From Methanomicrobiales archaeon (GTDB lineage Archaea > Halobacteriota > Methanomicrobia > Methanomicrobiales > Methanospirillaceae): 12,327 bases of DNA. Below the pieces are notes generated by a model, which was not told the origin of the DNA, made no database searches, and saw only the letters and a program-made list of their open reading frames with translations. Position 1 is the stretch's first letter. Each line of letters begins with the position of its first letter. The position numbers and the translations under genes are program-made. Below are positions 1-7,137 of the stretch, in pieces. The stretch is taken from NCBI GenBank assembly GCA_013415575.1, contig JAAEES010000014.1, forward strand, positions 1 through 12,327, given 5' to 3'.

Positions 1-1970
1 GCGAAGTTGTCATCGATCAGGATCATGTCGGCAGCCTCCTTTGCCACCTCGGTCCCCCTGATCCCCATGGCGATGCCGATATCAGCCTTCTTGAGGGCCG
101 GTGCGTCGTTGACACCATCGCCGGTCATGGCCACCACTTCCCCGGAATCCTGGAGGAGGCCGGCAATTCTCATCTTTTGCCGGGACTGGACCCGCGCAAA
201 CAGGATATGGCTGTCGGCAAGAGCTTCTGCAAGCTCACTGTCTGACATCGCCGCGATCTCATCGCCGGAGTAGCTCTTCTCCACCGGAAGGCCGATCTTT
301 GCTGCGATCGCCCGGGCGGTGAGGGGATTGTCCCCGGTGCAGATGATCACCCGTATCCCGGCTTTCATGCACTGCTGGATAGCGTCATACACTTCAGGTC
401 GCGGAAGGTCCATCAGGGCAGCCAGTCCGAGGAAGACCAGGTCCCGCTCTTTATCTCCTTGCCGGTAGGCTATGGCCAGCACCCGGTACGCCCCCTCTTC
501 GAACTGCCCGGCCTTCCCGAAGAACCGTTCCCGATCCTCCGGGGTGATCGGCCGGAACTCTCCAGTCTCATCGAGGTATGATTTGCAGAGGGGCAGGATG
601 ACCTCCGGGGCACCTTTCGAGAAGAGGAATGCAGCACCATCCTTCTGACAGACGGTGGACATCATCTCCCGATCGCTGGAGAACGGATACTCAGCCGTCC
701 GGGTGAACCCGTCCGGGATAATGCCTGTTTTCTGTGCGGCGGCGACCAGGGCGAGCTCGGTGGGGTCTCCGAAGAGTGTCTGGTTGTGGATTGTTGCCCG
801 GCAGTTCAGGGTTCCTGCCGACAGGAAGAAGGCCAGCCGCTGCGCTGATTCGTCGTTCCCGTTGGCGATGGTGGCCTCACCCGGTGCAAAGTAGCCTTCC
901 CCGGATATGCTGACCAGTTCGCCGCTGGAGAGAAAGATCTCCCGAAGCGTCATCTCATTCCGGGTGATGGTGCCGGTCTTGTCGGTCAGGATGACCGTTG
1001 CACTTCCCAGGGTCTGGACCGAGTCGAGGTTCTTGATCAGGGCATTGCGCCTGGCCATGTTCTGGCTGGCGAGGGACAGGGAGAGGGTGATGGTCGGCAG
1101 CATGCCCTCGGGGACATTGGCCACGATGAGCGAGAGCGCAAAAATAGCAGCAATCAGCAGGCCTTTTCCGAAGACAAACCCGAGGACAAAGAATACCGCG
1201 CCGACAATGAGTGCGGCGATGGTCAGGAGCCGGGTTATCCTGATGATCTCGCGCTGCATCGGGGTGAGGCGCTTCCGTGTCTCCGTGGCGAGGGCGGCAA
1301 TCTTTCCGAATTCGGTCCCCTTCCCGGTGCCGTACACCACCGCCACCCCGTTCCCCTGTGTCACCGAGGTTCCGGCAAACACGAGGTTTGGACAGCTCAG
1401 GGGGTCCTCCTCCCTGACCGGTCCGGCAGTCCTCCGGACAGGGGCAGATTCTCCGGTCAGGGTGGCGGTTGAGACATACAGGGAATTGTCACCGATCAGG
1501 ACTGCGTCTGCGGCGATCCGGTCCCCTTCTTCGAGGAGCAGAATATCCCCTGGTACCACCTCCCGGGCCTCGACTTTTCCCGGCTCCCCCTCCCGCCGGA
1601 CTTTCACCAGGGAAGGGATCAGTTTCCGGAGAGCCTCGACCGTCCGGTCTGCCTTGTACTCCTGCCAGAAGGCGAAGGAGGCGTTGACGATGACCGCTCC
1701 CAGAATCGCATACGCCAGCAGGGCGAAACCTTCACCAGGGTCATAGTAATCGGCAATGAACGAGAGGGCAGCAGCAACCTCGAGCAGAACGGCAAAGAAC
1801 TGAGTATACCGGGTCAGGTAGAGCCTGAAGTAGTTCTTTTTCCTCCGGGTCTCAAGCTCGTTCGGACCGTAATCGGCGAGCCGGCGCCGGACTTCACCTC
1901 CGTCAAGGCCGTTCTCTCCGGTCTGCAGGGTGGAGAAGATCTCTTCCCGGGAGAGTGCGGATACCTGCAT
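1..1970 (-). CDS. P-type cation-transporting ATPase, Na+,K+-ATPase-like (partial, C-terminus beyond left edge)
   Basis: This is an ATP-driven cation pump of the inner membrane; the first 656 or so residues lie in the window. Visible in order: an N-terminal cation-ATPase domain (YGPNEL near residues 34-39), the actuator loop TGES at 172-175, the TM4 motif VANVPEGM with PEGM at 287-290, the phosphorylation site DKTGTIT with Asp330, a nucleotide-binding KGAPE motif, CTGDN in the P domain, and TGDGVNDAPALKKADIG from 616. The stretch around TM4 (VANVPEG, MARRNALIKNLDSVQTLGS) resembles Na+,K+-ATPases more than SERCA-type calcium pumps. Family members usually run to about 850-950 residues, so TM5-TM10, which fix ion specificity, are missing from view and the ion cannot be assigned. 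The ATG at 1970 is preceded by AGGAGG at a good distance; that site overlaps the stop codon of the upstream cotransporter gene, implying coupled translation. The family is certain; a Ca2+ or other type II specificity remains possible. Confidence 0.93.
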   Translation of the reverse strand, partial: MQVSALSREEIFSTLQTGENGLDGGEVRRRLADYGPNELETRRKKNYFRLYLTRYTQFFAVLLEVAAALSFIADYYDPGEGFALLAYAILGAVIVNASFAFWQEYKADRTVEALRKLIPSLVKVRREGEPGKVEAREVVPGDILLLEEGDRIAADAVLIGDNSLYVSTATLTGESAPVRRTAGPVREEDPLSCPNLVFAGTSVTQGNGVAVVYGTGKGTEFGKIAALATETRKRLTPMQREIIRITRLLTIAALIVGAVFFVLGFVFGKGLLIAAIFALSLIVANVPEGMLPTITLSLSLASQNMARRNALIKNLDSVQTLGSATVILTDKTGTITRNEMTLREIFLSSGELVSISGEGYFAPGEATIANGNDESAQRLAFFLSAGTLNCRATIHNQTLFGDPTELALVAAAQKTGIIPDGFTRTAEYPFSSDREMMSTVCQKDGAAFLFSKGAPEVILPLCKSYLDETGEFRPITPEDRERFFGKAGQFEEGAYRVLAIAYRQGDKERDLVFLGLAALMDLPRPEVYDAIQQCMKAGIRVIICTGDNPLTARAIAAKIGLPVEKSYSGDEIAAMSDSELAEALADSHILFARVQSRQKMRIAGLLQDSGEVVAMTGDGVNDAPALKKADIGIAMGIRGTEVAKEAADMILIDDNF

Positions 1971-1981
1971 GAATCCTCCTA
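1971..1981 (-). promoter_or_regulatory. Shine-Dalgarno site overlapping a stop codon (coupling of cotransporter and ATPase)
   Basis: Read on the minus strand, the sequence is TAGGAGGATTC followed by ATG. The TAG stop of the cotransporter supplies the first two bases of a perfect AGGAGG, which lies 4 bases before the ATPase ATG. Ribosomes finishing the cotransporter would sit directly on the ATPase initiation site, so the two proteins are probably made in a fixed ratio. Confidence 0.8.
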
Positions 1982-4153
1982 GATCAGGGCACTCTCCTGT
2001 TCCGAGTCGCGGCAGAACAGGCAGGAGGTCCGGGTCTTTGCGATGGTCTCCCGTATCTGGTCGAAATCAGGGGCCGGAGGAAGGCTGAAGATCTCGAGGT
2101 CGGCGGCAGGGGCTGCAGATAGGGCTGAGGAGAAAGGCCGCTCCTCAACCAGGATCTCTTTGACCGGGATGCGGGTCTGCTCCACCAGCTCCGCGAGGTT
2201 CTCCTGGACCTCTGCCGCCCGGCCGGGGTCTGCCACCGGTGCCAGGATCCTGATTGTGGCCTCCCAGTTGATTGCCAGCTTGTAGGCGGTGAGGATGGCA
2301 AGGTCGCAGTTGGGGAGATTGAGACCCTCCGGTCGCGACAGGCACTGGCCGGCGATCCACAGGTTGATCCGCCGCCTTCGGCCGAGACCGGCCGCCGGGT
2401 GCGGGGCATAGAGCAGGACGCCCATCAGGTTGTCTGCGGCCTTGCCGATAATGCTCCTGAGATCGCTTTCCCACCGGGGGTCCTCAGGCAACCGGAGAAA
2501 AATGATATTCGGGGAGAAGAACGAGTCCTTCAGCGCCTGGATGCTGGAAACCACCCCGTCTGCGTAGGTGTCTGTCTCCACCATCGTCCACTTGGTGTAA
2601 ATACCGTCCTCCTCAAACTCCCGGGAGAGAGAGGGAAGCCCGGCCTCCAGGTGGGCCCGCTCCTCTCCCATGCTGATCCCGAGGATCCGGACCGATCCGC
2701 TGGGATAGGTCACGTCCCGGATAAACTCCGACATCCCCCGCAGTTCGGCCGGTGCCAGGATGGGGATGAGGAGGTGGGGGCGCCAGGCTTTCTCCGGGGT
2801 CCGGGGAAGCGCCATGGATTTCTTGGCGGCCCATTCGGCCATAGCCACAAACAGGCTGCTCCGGACATCTCCGTACGGTGTTCCACCGGATAGGTGGCGG
2901 GACATCAGTACGTAGTAGAGCACCGCGACAAAGAAGAGGGCAATGAGGCTGAAGACCGGGTTGATGATGAACATGGCGAAGATGCAGCCGACGGTTCCGA
3001 CCAGGGGTACCGCCCGGGGAATCCTGAACAGCGGCCGGAAGCTGACCAGCTGGAGGTTCTGCTCTATCAGGATGACGATGTTGATCATACCGTAGGTGAT
3101 CAGGAAGAACATGGTGATGAGCGGGGCGATGATATTGAGGTCCCGGAGCATGAGCGAGGCGAGCACCACACCACCGGTCACCAGGAGGGCATGGCGGGGG
3201 ATGCCGGACCTGGTGCGGGAGGAAAACCATGAGCTGCGGGGCATGATGGCGTGCTCGCCCATGGCATGCAGGATCCGTGATGCCCCGACCAGGGAATTGA
3301 GTGCAGATGAGAAGGTGGCGGCGAGGAGACCGGCGAGGACTACGGAGTTCCAGCGGGATCCGGAGATCATGAAGGTGTAGTCCCCGACCAGCTGCTCCGG
3401 GGATGCGGAGGCTGCGAGCCACCAGGCCAGCGCAAGGTAGATAGCCCCGCTCACCACGATGGCCAGCAGGGTCCCCTGGGGAATGGCCCGCCGGGGGTCC
3501 TTCAGCTCGCCGGACATGTTGGCCCCGGCCATGATCCCGGTTGCGGCCGGGAAGAAGACGGCAAAGACCATCCAGAAGGAGATATCCGGAGGGACAGCGA
3601 CAAAATCATACGGTGGCGGCGCCGGAGGAAACACGGCGAAGACGGAGATGAGGGATCCGATGATCACCACCAGGATGAGGTACTGGATCCTGAATGCCAC
3701 ATCGGTGGAAAGAAAGACAATTACGAAGAGGAGGGCGAATACCGCGAGGTCGATTGCGAGGGAGGAGAGGCCGGGGTACAGGAACTGGAGCCCGGCCCGG
3801 AACCCGAAGATGTAGAGGGCCACCGAGAGGGCGAGGGCGAGGTAGAGCGGCATACCGATGCTCCCCCCGATCTCCAGCCCCATGGACCGGGATATGATGG
3901 AGTATGCCCCGCCCGCCCCGATCCGGATGTTGCTGATGATGGAAGACATGGAGAGGGTGGTGGCGGTGGTGATGGCAAAGGCGATCAGGATGATGGTCCA
4001 TGCCCCGAGCAGCCCCACGTTGCCGACCACCCATCCCAGGCGGAGATACATGATCACGCCGAGGATGGTGAGCAGGGTGGGGACAAGGACCCCTTTGAAC
4101 ATCCCGAATTTCACTATCTCCTCTCCAGGCTGGTCAGGGGCTTCCGGTGCCAT
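1979..4153 (-). CDS. Cation-chloride cotransporter (SLC12/NKCC-like), 724 aa
   Basis: This secondary transporter of the APC fold should move Cl- together with K+ and/or Na+ across the cytoplasmic membrane. Residues 16-420 form about 12 membrane segments. Landmarks match animal NKCC proteins closely: FKGVLVPTLLTILGVIMYLR in TM1, GAGGAYSIISRS then GGSIG at 79-100, FFPAATGIMAGAN at 200-212 in TM6, and FSSALNSLVGASR at 281-293 in TM8. Tyr114 sits where NKCC proteins have their K+-coordinating Tyr, and Ser282-Ser283 where they have the Na+-site serine pair; KCC proteins lack that pair. Residues 455-724 form a soluble domain with two halves (HLLIPILAP near 460; INLWIAG and WEATIRIL later) resembling the SLC12 C-terminal domain. 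The ATG at 4153 has GGGTGAG about 8 bases upstream. The gene lies 8 bases before the P-type ATPase start, in one operon. The family call is firm; the ion set is inferred from residues recalled from animal homologs. Confidence 0.92.
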   Translation of the reverse strand: MAPEAPDQPGEEIVKFGMFKGVLVPTLLTILGVIMYLRLGWVVGNVGLLGAWTIILIAFAITTATTLSMSSIISNIRIGAGGAYSIISRSMGLEIGGSIGMPLYLALALSVALYIFGFRAGLQFLYPGLSSLAIDLAVFALLFVIVFLSTDVAFRIQYLILVVIIGSLISVFAVFPPAPPPYDFVAVPPDISFWMVFAVFFPAATGIMAGANMSGELKDPRRAIPQGTLLAIVVSGAIYLALAWWLAASASPEQLVGDYTFMISGSRWNSVVLAGLLAATFSSALNSLVGASRILHAMGEHAIMPRSSWFSSRTRSGIPRHALLVTGGVVLASLMLRDLNIIAPLITMFFLITYGMINIVILIEQNLQLVSFRPLFRIPRAVPLVGTVGCIFAMFIINPVFSLIALFFVAVLYYVLMSRHLSGGTPYGDVRSSLFVAMAEWAAKKSMALPRTPEKAWRPHLLIPILAPAELRGMSEFIRDVTYPSGSVRILGISMGEERAHLEAGLPSLSREFEEDGIYTKWTMVETDTYADGVVSSIQALKDSFFSPNIIFLRLPEDPRWESDLRSIIGKAADNLMGVLLYAPHPAAGLGRRRRINLWIAGQCLSRPEGLNLPNCDLAILTAYKLAINWEATIRILAPVADPGRAAEVQENLAELVEQTRIPVKEILVEERPFSSALSAAPAADLEIFSLPPAPDFDQIRETIAKTRTSCLFCRDSEQESALI

Positions 4154-4161
4154 GGAATCGT

Positions 4162-4193
4162 CTCACCCGTACTCTGATGAAACGGGATAAAAG
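4162..4193 (-). promoter_or_regulatory. Possible TATA-like element and ribosome site of the cotransporter operon
   Basis: On the minus strand an AT-rich element (CTTTTATC, complement of 4186-4193) lies in a GC-rich intergenic region, and GGGTGAG (complement of 4162-4168) lies before the ATG at 4153. The ribosome site is convincing. The TATA assignment is weak, because a start about 25 bases downstream would fall close to or inside the ribosome site. Confidence 0.3.
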
Positions 4194-4212
4194 CATTGTG
4201 AATCCCGGCCAT

Positions 4213-4244
4213 CGTATCCGGCGATACGTTCCGGATAGATCCGG
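4213..4244. repeat. Overlapping, mutually exclusive inverted repeats upstream of the cotransporter gene
   Basis: Three inverted repeats share bases. CGTATC/GATACG (4213-4218 with 4223-4228) has a 4-base loop. CCGGAT/ATCCGG (4231-4236 with 4239-4244) has a 2-base loop. TATCCGG/CCGGATA (4215-4221 with 4231-4237) would replace the other two. They lie 60-90 bases upstream of the cotransporter start. Only one fold can form at a time. They could be an operator, part of a long 5' leader, or part of the terminator region of the preceding gene. Confidence 0.4.
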
Positions 4245-4262
4245 AGAGAGAAACGGAGGGGA

Positions 4263-4276
4263 GGGGCAGGTGCCCC
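4263..4276 (-). terminator. Possible stem-loop terminator after the UPF0114 gene
   Basis: The 14-base sequence GGGGCAGGTGCCCC is an inverted repeat with a 5-6 base-pair stem, lying 6 bases past the stop codon at 4283. On the minus strand it is followed by a pyrimidine-rich run rather than a clean T-tract. Position supports an end-of-transcript role; sequence support is modest. Confidence 0.33.
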
Positions 4277-4282
4277 AGGACT

Positions 4283-4831
4283 CTAGATATTGAGTTTCTG
4301 GAGGAAGTAGACCCCGATACAGATGGCGGCGATGGAGAGGGCCATGAACAGCATGTCCATGGTAGTGGAGAGGTTCATGGCCAGCACCCGCTGGAAGAAG
4401 CTCACGATCAGCACCATGATGATGACCTTGATGATCTTGTTCTTCAGGTCGTCGAGGTTGGTGATCTCGAGGATGTTGTGAAAGATGCCCCCGGCCCGGG
4501 CGATATCGATCTTCGATATGAAGAGTTCGTAAATGCCGAACGAGAAGATCAGGAGCACCATCCCGATCAGGTAGAAGTCGATGGCGCCGATGATCCCGAT
4601 CAGGATCTCGGTGTGGTCCACCTCGATGGGTGCGAACGATACCGAGTGGGTGAGGGTGTTGATGACCTCAAGCGATCCCGAGACGAAGAGGATGATCGCG
4701 GAGAAGGTGCCGAACGCCACCGCCAGAAGCACGATCAGGCGGGAGTTCCAGAGCACTCCTTCGAAGGTGTGCTCAAGAACATGCTGCTCTTCCCGGGTCT
4801 TGAATGACATGTCTTCTTTGGACGGATCCAT
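4283..4831 (-). CDS. UPF0114 (YqhA-like) integral membrane protein, 182 aa
   Basis: This is a small membrane protein of unknown function in the UPF0114/YqhA family. Four hydrophobic segments are visible at about 28-57, 75-104, 132-152 and 158-178. The middle carries the features I associate with the family: an Asp-containing helix (IGAIDFYLIGMVLLIFSFG) leading to YELFISKID at 101-109, and NLDDLKNKI at 125-133 before the third helix. Length is close to that of bacterial YqhA proteins. The ATG at 4831 has AGGTAAAGA just upstream; Met8 is an alternative start. The gene is on the same strand as the cotransporter-ATPase pair but separated by 129 bases holding hairpins and a possible promoter, so it is probably its own unit. 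A role in ion or membrane homeostasis is suggested only by the neighbours. Confidence 0.85.
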   Translation of the reverse strand: MDPSKEDMSFKTREEQHVLEHTFEGVLWNSRLIVLLAVAFGTFSAIILFVSGSLEVINTLTHSVSFAPIEVDHTEILIGIIGAIDFYLIGMVLLIFSFGIYELFISKIDIARAGGIFHNILEITNLDDLKNKIIKVIIMVLIVSFFQRVLAMNLSTTMDMLFMALSIAAICIGVYFLQKLNI

Positions 4832-5181
4832 TCTTTACCTGTAGGTTCCGGATGGCCAAATAGTTGTGCGAGACCCGGAAGCCGGTTCACAGCAGTCCGT
4901 TCTGCAGCAGGAAGAACTGCGAACACTCCCGGTCGTCCGGCCCCCGGCATCATCTGCATGTGGAGGTTGGCAGTCCGGATCCTGACGGCAGCCTGAAGTG
5001 GCCGGTATCCTAGCGCGATGGGTATCTCTGTCCGAAGTGAGATGACAATCCTTACATACCTGTCCCCTCACCACTTCTGTATGCGGATCAGCAGGATGCT
5101 ATTCTCCGGGAGAGCCGGATATGAAGAGAGCGTGCACGGGAAGGTCCCGGGAATCCTGACCGGTATGGCGGTGGTCTTCCG
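4832..5181. other. Intergenic region of 350 bases between divergent genes
   Basis: This region separates the divergent UPF0114 and sensor kinase-GNAT genes. I find no tRNA or other recognisable RNA gene and no known protein family in either direction. It should hold the promoters of both genes. A TATA-like TTACATAC at 5052-5059 points to the plus strand. A weak CTATTTG (complement near 4857-4863) lies about 25 bases ahead of the UPF0114 start. The right end contains a short open frame that runs into the kinase start (see separate entry). Confidence 0.6.
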
Positions 5182-5185
5182 GTGA
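5081..5185 (+). CDS. Possible short leader ORF overlapping the kinase start (34 aa)
   Basis: An ATG at 5081 opens a 34-residue frame beginning MRISRMLFSG and ending at a TGA that overlaps the GTG start of the sensor gene in the sequence GTGA. The frame can be extended upstream to an ATG at 5018 (55 residues). The ATG at 5081 lies about 29 bases after TTACATAC (5052-5059), the distance expected for a leaderless archaeal transcript. I recognise no family in it. It may be a leader peptide that couples translation to the kinase, or simply chance. Confidence 0.22.
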   Translation: MRISRMLFSGRAGYEESVHGKVPGILTGMAVVFR

Positions 5186-7020
5186 GCCTTCCGGCGTTTC
5201 TGAAGGGGCGGGATGCGCTCTGGAATGCAGCCATAATCGGGGCAACCTTCTGCGCACTCGGTATAAACCTTATCGGCCTCCTGGTCGGCGTTACCATCGT
5301 ACTCCCCCACCTCCTCTACGTTCCCGTGGTTATTGCAGCGTACCGCTACCCGAAGCAGGGGCTGATTTTCGCCGCAGGTATCGGGGGCGTCTACGTTCTC
5401 ATGGTCATCTGGTCCGCGGGAGTAGAGTCCCTGGCAGCAGCGGAGGCATTTATCCGGGCCCTGGTGGTGATGGCCATTGGAGGGCTCATAGCAGTCCTCA
5501 CCCTCCGTCTGCGTGCCCAGGAGAGTCTCTACCAGGGTCTCTTTGACAATTCGGAAGCAGGGAGTATTCTCATCCGCAATGATGAGGGGACCTGGCGTGT
5601 CGAGGATGCGAACTGGAATGCCGCAGACCTGCTGAAGAGAGATCCTGCTGATCTGGAAGGGCAACCGCTGACTTCGTTCTGGGACGACGGAGGTGCGGGA
5701 GAAATTCTCTCGCTCTTCTCCCGTGAAGGAAAAGTGTACGCTATGGAGACTTCTCTTACCACTGCCGACGGAGACACGCAGAAGGTCCTCATCTCAATGG
5801 CCCGCCTCCCGGAGAACCGGGCTATCCTCACGTTCGTGGATATTACCCGGCGGGTCGCTGCAGAAGAGGCGCTGCAGACCGCACGTGACAAGGTCCAGCT
5901 CCTCTCCCGGATCTCAGGTGACCACCTCCACCGCACGGTCACCGAGATGATCGGGACGCTTGACGCGGCCGGGGCTTCACAGACGGCGGAGATGCCGGCA
6001 GGCCTGCTGTCCCGAATCCGGACCCTTGCCGGGAACCTGGCCCGGCAGCTCTCCCTGGCAGAGACCTACCAGGATCTCGGGGTCTTACCAGCCCGGTGGA
6101 TCCCGGTCCAGAGGGTCCTCGAATCTTTGGGAACCTCGGAGAAGGGAGGAAAGGTCTCTCTCCGGTTCTGGGCTGAACGTCTTGAGATTTATGCCGACCC
6201 GCTGTTCCGCGATGTCCTCACCCACGTTGTGGAGAATGCGCTACGGCATGGCGCCACTTTGGAGAATCTCATCGTCACCTATCACCAGGTAAACGGGGGC
6301 CTCGATCTCATCATTGAGGATGACGGCATCGGCATCCCTGCAGAGAAAAAAGAAGCAATCTTCGAATACGACTCCGGAGGGCACAGCGGTCTTGGCCTCT
6401 TTATCTGCCAGCAGATTCTCGCCGTGACAGGGATGACGATTACCGAGAACGGGAGAGAGGGAAGCGGGGCCCGGTTCGTGATCCATGTCCCGGAGGAGAA
6501 CTACCGCATCGAAGGCTCCGGTGAGGATGCGCCGCCGTTCCCGGTTCCGGCAGGGGGAGCCGGCCGCGGCGTCCGCCACGCCAGCAGTACCCTGGTACGG
6601 GAACTCACTTCTGCCGAATTCCCGGTTGCCAATGCTCTCTGGGTCGATTATCATAACACCACCGGAGATCCAGCCACCGACCGAATATTTGCGGCGTTTG
6701 CTGGTGACGATGCTGTCTCACTGGCCCGGTGCAGGAGGCACCCGGATGGTCTTGAGGTGGACGGGATCTTCACTCCCGAACGGTACCGGGGCCACGGGTA
6801 TGCCAATGCCGCGGTCTGGGGGCTCATTGAGGCCTGTGGGCATGATCCCCTGTACATGCACTCGGTCCTGAACCTGACCGGGTTTTACGGGCACTACGGC
6901 TTTGTGGCTATCGGCGAGGCGGAACTTCCCACCACCATCAGGGAACGTTTCGCATGGGCCCAGGGTGAGATGGAAGGCGCCAATGTTGCACCCATGATGC
7001 GGAACCCCACGGGACTGTGA
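5182..7020 (+). CDS. Membrane PAS sensor histidine kinase fused to a C-terminal GNAT acetyltransferase, 612 aa
   Basis: Domain order: hydrophobic segments at about 14-108 (likely four helices), a PAS-like domain at 113-222 (LYQGLFDNSEAGSILI), a dimerisation/H-box region at 235-300, a HATPase_c domain at 335-437, and a GNAT fold at 465-612. The ATPase domain has an N box (ENALRHG, 351-357), a G1 box (DDGIGIP, 380-386) and a G2 box (SGLGL, 402-406). The GNAT domain has the acetyl-CoA loop R534-Y-R-G-H-G539 and a motif-B-like LNLTGFYGHYGF at 563-574. The H box reads LLSRISGDHLHRTVT where Methanomicrobiales kinases typically have an Arg-His-Asp core, so the usual phosphoacceptor is shifted or lost. 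The GTG at 5182 is the only plausible start after the in-frame stop at 5122. No in-frame ATG, GTG or TTG in the linker would let the GNAT part be made alone. The protein probably senses a signal at the membrane and acetylates an unknown substrate. No response regulator gene is adjacent. Confidence 0.9.
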   Translation: MSLPAFLKGRDALWNAAIIGATFCALGINLIGLLVGVTIVLPHLLYVPVVIAAYRYPKQGLIFAAGIGGVYVLMVIWSAGVESLAAAEAFIRALVVMAIGGLIAVLTLRLRAQESLYQGLFDNSEAGSILIRNDEGTWRVEDANWNAADLLKRDPADLEGQPLTSFWDDGGAGEILSLFSREGKVYAMETSLTTADGDTQKVLISMARLPENRAILTFVDITRRVAAEEALQTARDKVQLLSRISGDHLHRTVTEMIGTLDAAGASQTAEMPAGLLSRIRTLAGNLARQLSLAETYQDLGVLPARWIPVQRVLESLGTSEKGGKVSLRFWAERLEIYADPLFRDVLTHVVENALRHGATLENLIVTYHQVNGGLDLIIEDDGIGIPAEKKEAIFEYDSGGHSGLGLFICQQILAVTGMTITENGREGSGARFVIHVPEENYRIEGSGEDAPPFPVPAGGAGRGVRHASSTLVRELTSAEFPVANALWVDYHNTTGDPATDRIFAAFAGDDAVSLARCRRHPDGLEVDGIFTPERYRGHGYANAAVWGLIEACGHDPLYMHSVLNLTGFYGHYGFVAIGEAELPTTIRERFAWAQGEMEGANVAPMMRNPTGL

Positions 7021-7037
7021 TCCCCAACTCTCCCTGA

Positions 7038-7071
7038 ATTTTTCCCGGTGTCTCTTCGTTTCCCCCCCGTG
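7038..7071 (+). terminator. Possible T-rich terminator after the sensor gene
   Basis: A T5 run (7038-7042) is followed by further pyrimidine-rich sequence just after the stop codon at 7020. Archaeal termination often occurs at such tracts. There is no clear stem, so the call is weak. Confidence 0.25.
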
Positions 7072-7098
7072 ACGGATATGTGCTGAAAGGGCCCAAGG

Positions 7099-7108
7099 GA
7101 TTATATTG
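7099..7108 (+). promoter_or_regulatory. TATA box of the adenosine-specific kinase gene
   Basis: The element GATTATATTG is a strong AT-rich island in GC-rich sequence, about 38 bases before the ATG at 7138. A transcript starting about 25 bases after it would have a leader of roughly 10 bases. This shows the gene is probably transcribed independently of the sensor gene upstream. Confidence 0.55.
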
Positions 7109-7137
7109 GCCTGGACCGATGGATCTGCAGAGCGCGT

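Noticed and set aside
907..1746. Long open frame on the plus strand inside the ATPase gene
   Set aside because: It is antisense to the P-type ATPase, whose motifs run continuously through this stretch. The product is Ser/Arg/Pro-rich with no family features, as expected for an antisense frame in GC-rich DNA.
2613..3422. 269-residue minus-strand open frame inside the cotransporter gene
   Set aside because: It is an out-of-frame shadow of the cotransporter, rich in His, Pro and Arg, with no domain. The cotransporter frame is intact with conserved motifs across it.
4835..5074. 79-residue minus-strand frame in the gap upstream of the UPF0114 gene
   Set aside because: Composition looks random, no family is recognisable and no ribosome site was found. 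It occupies the region where the promoters of the divergent genes must lie.
5068..5664. 198-residue minus-strand open frame over the start of the sensor gene
   Set aside because: It overlaps the hydrophobic N-terminus and PAS region of the sensor on the opposite strand, and its composition suggests no real domain.
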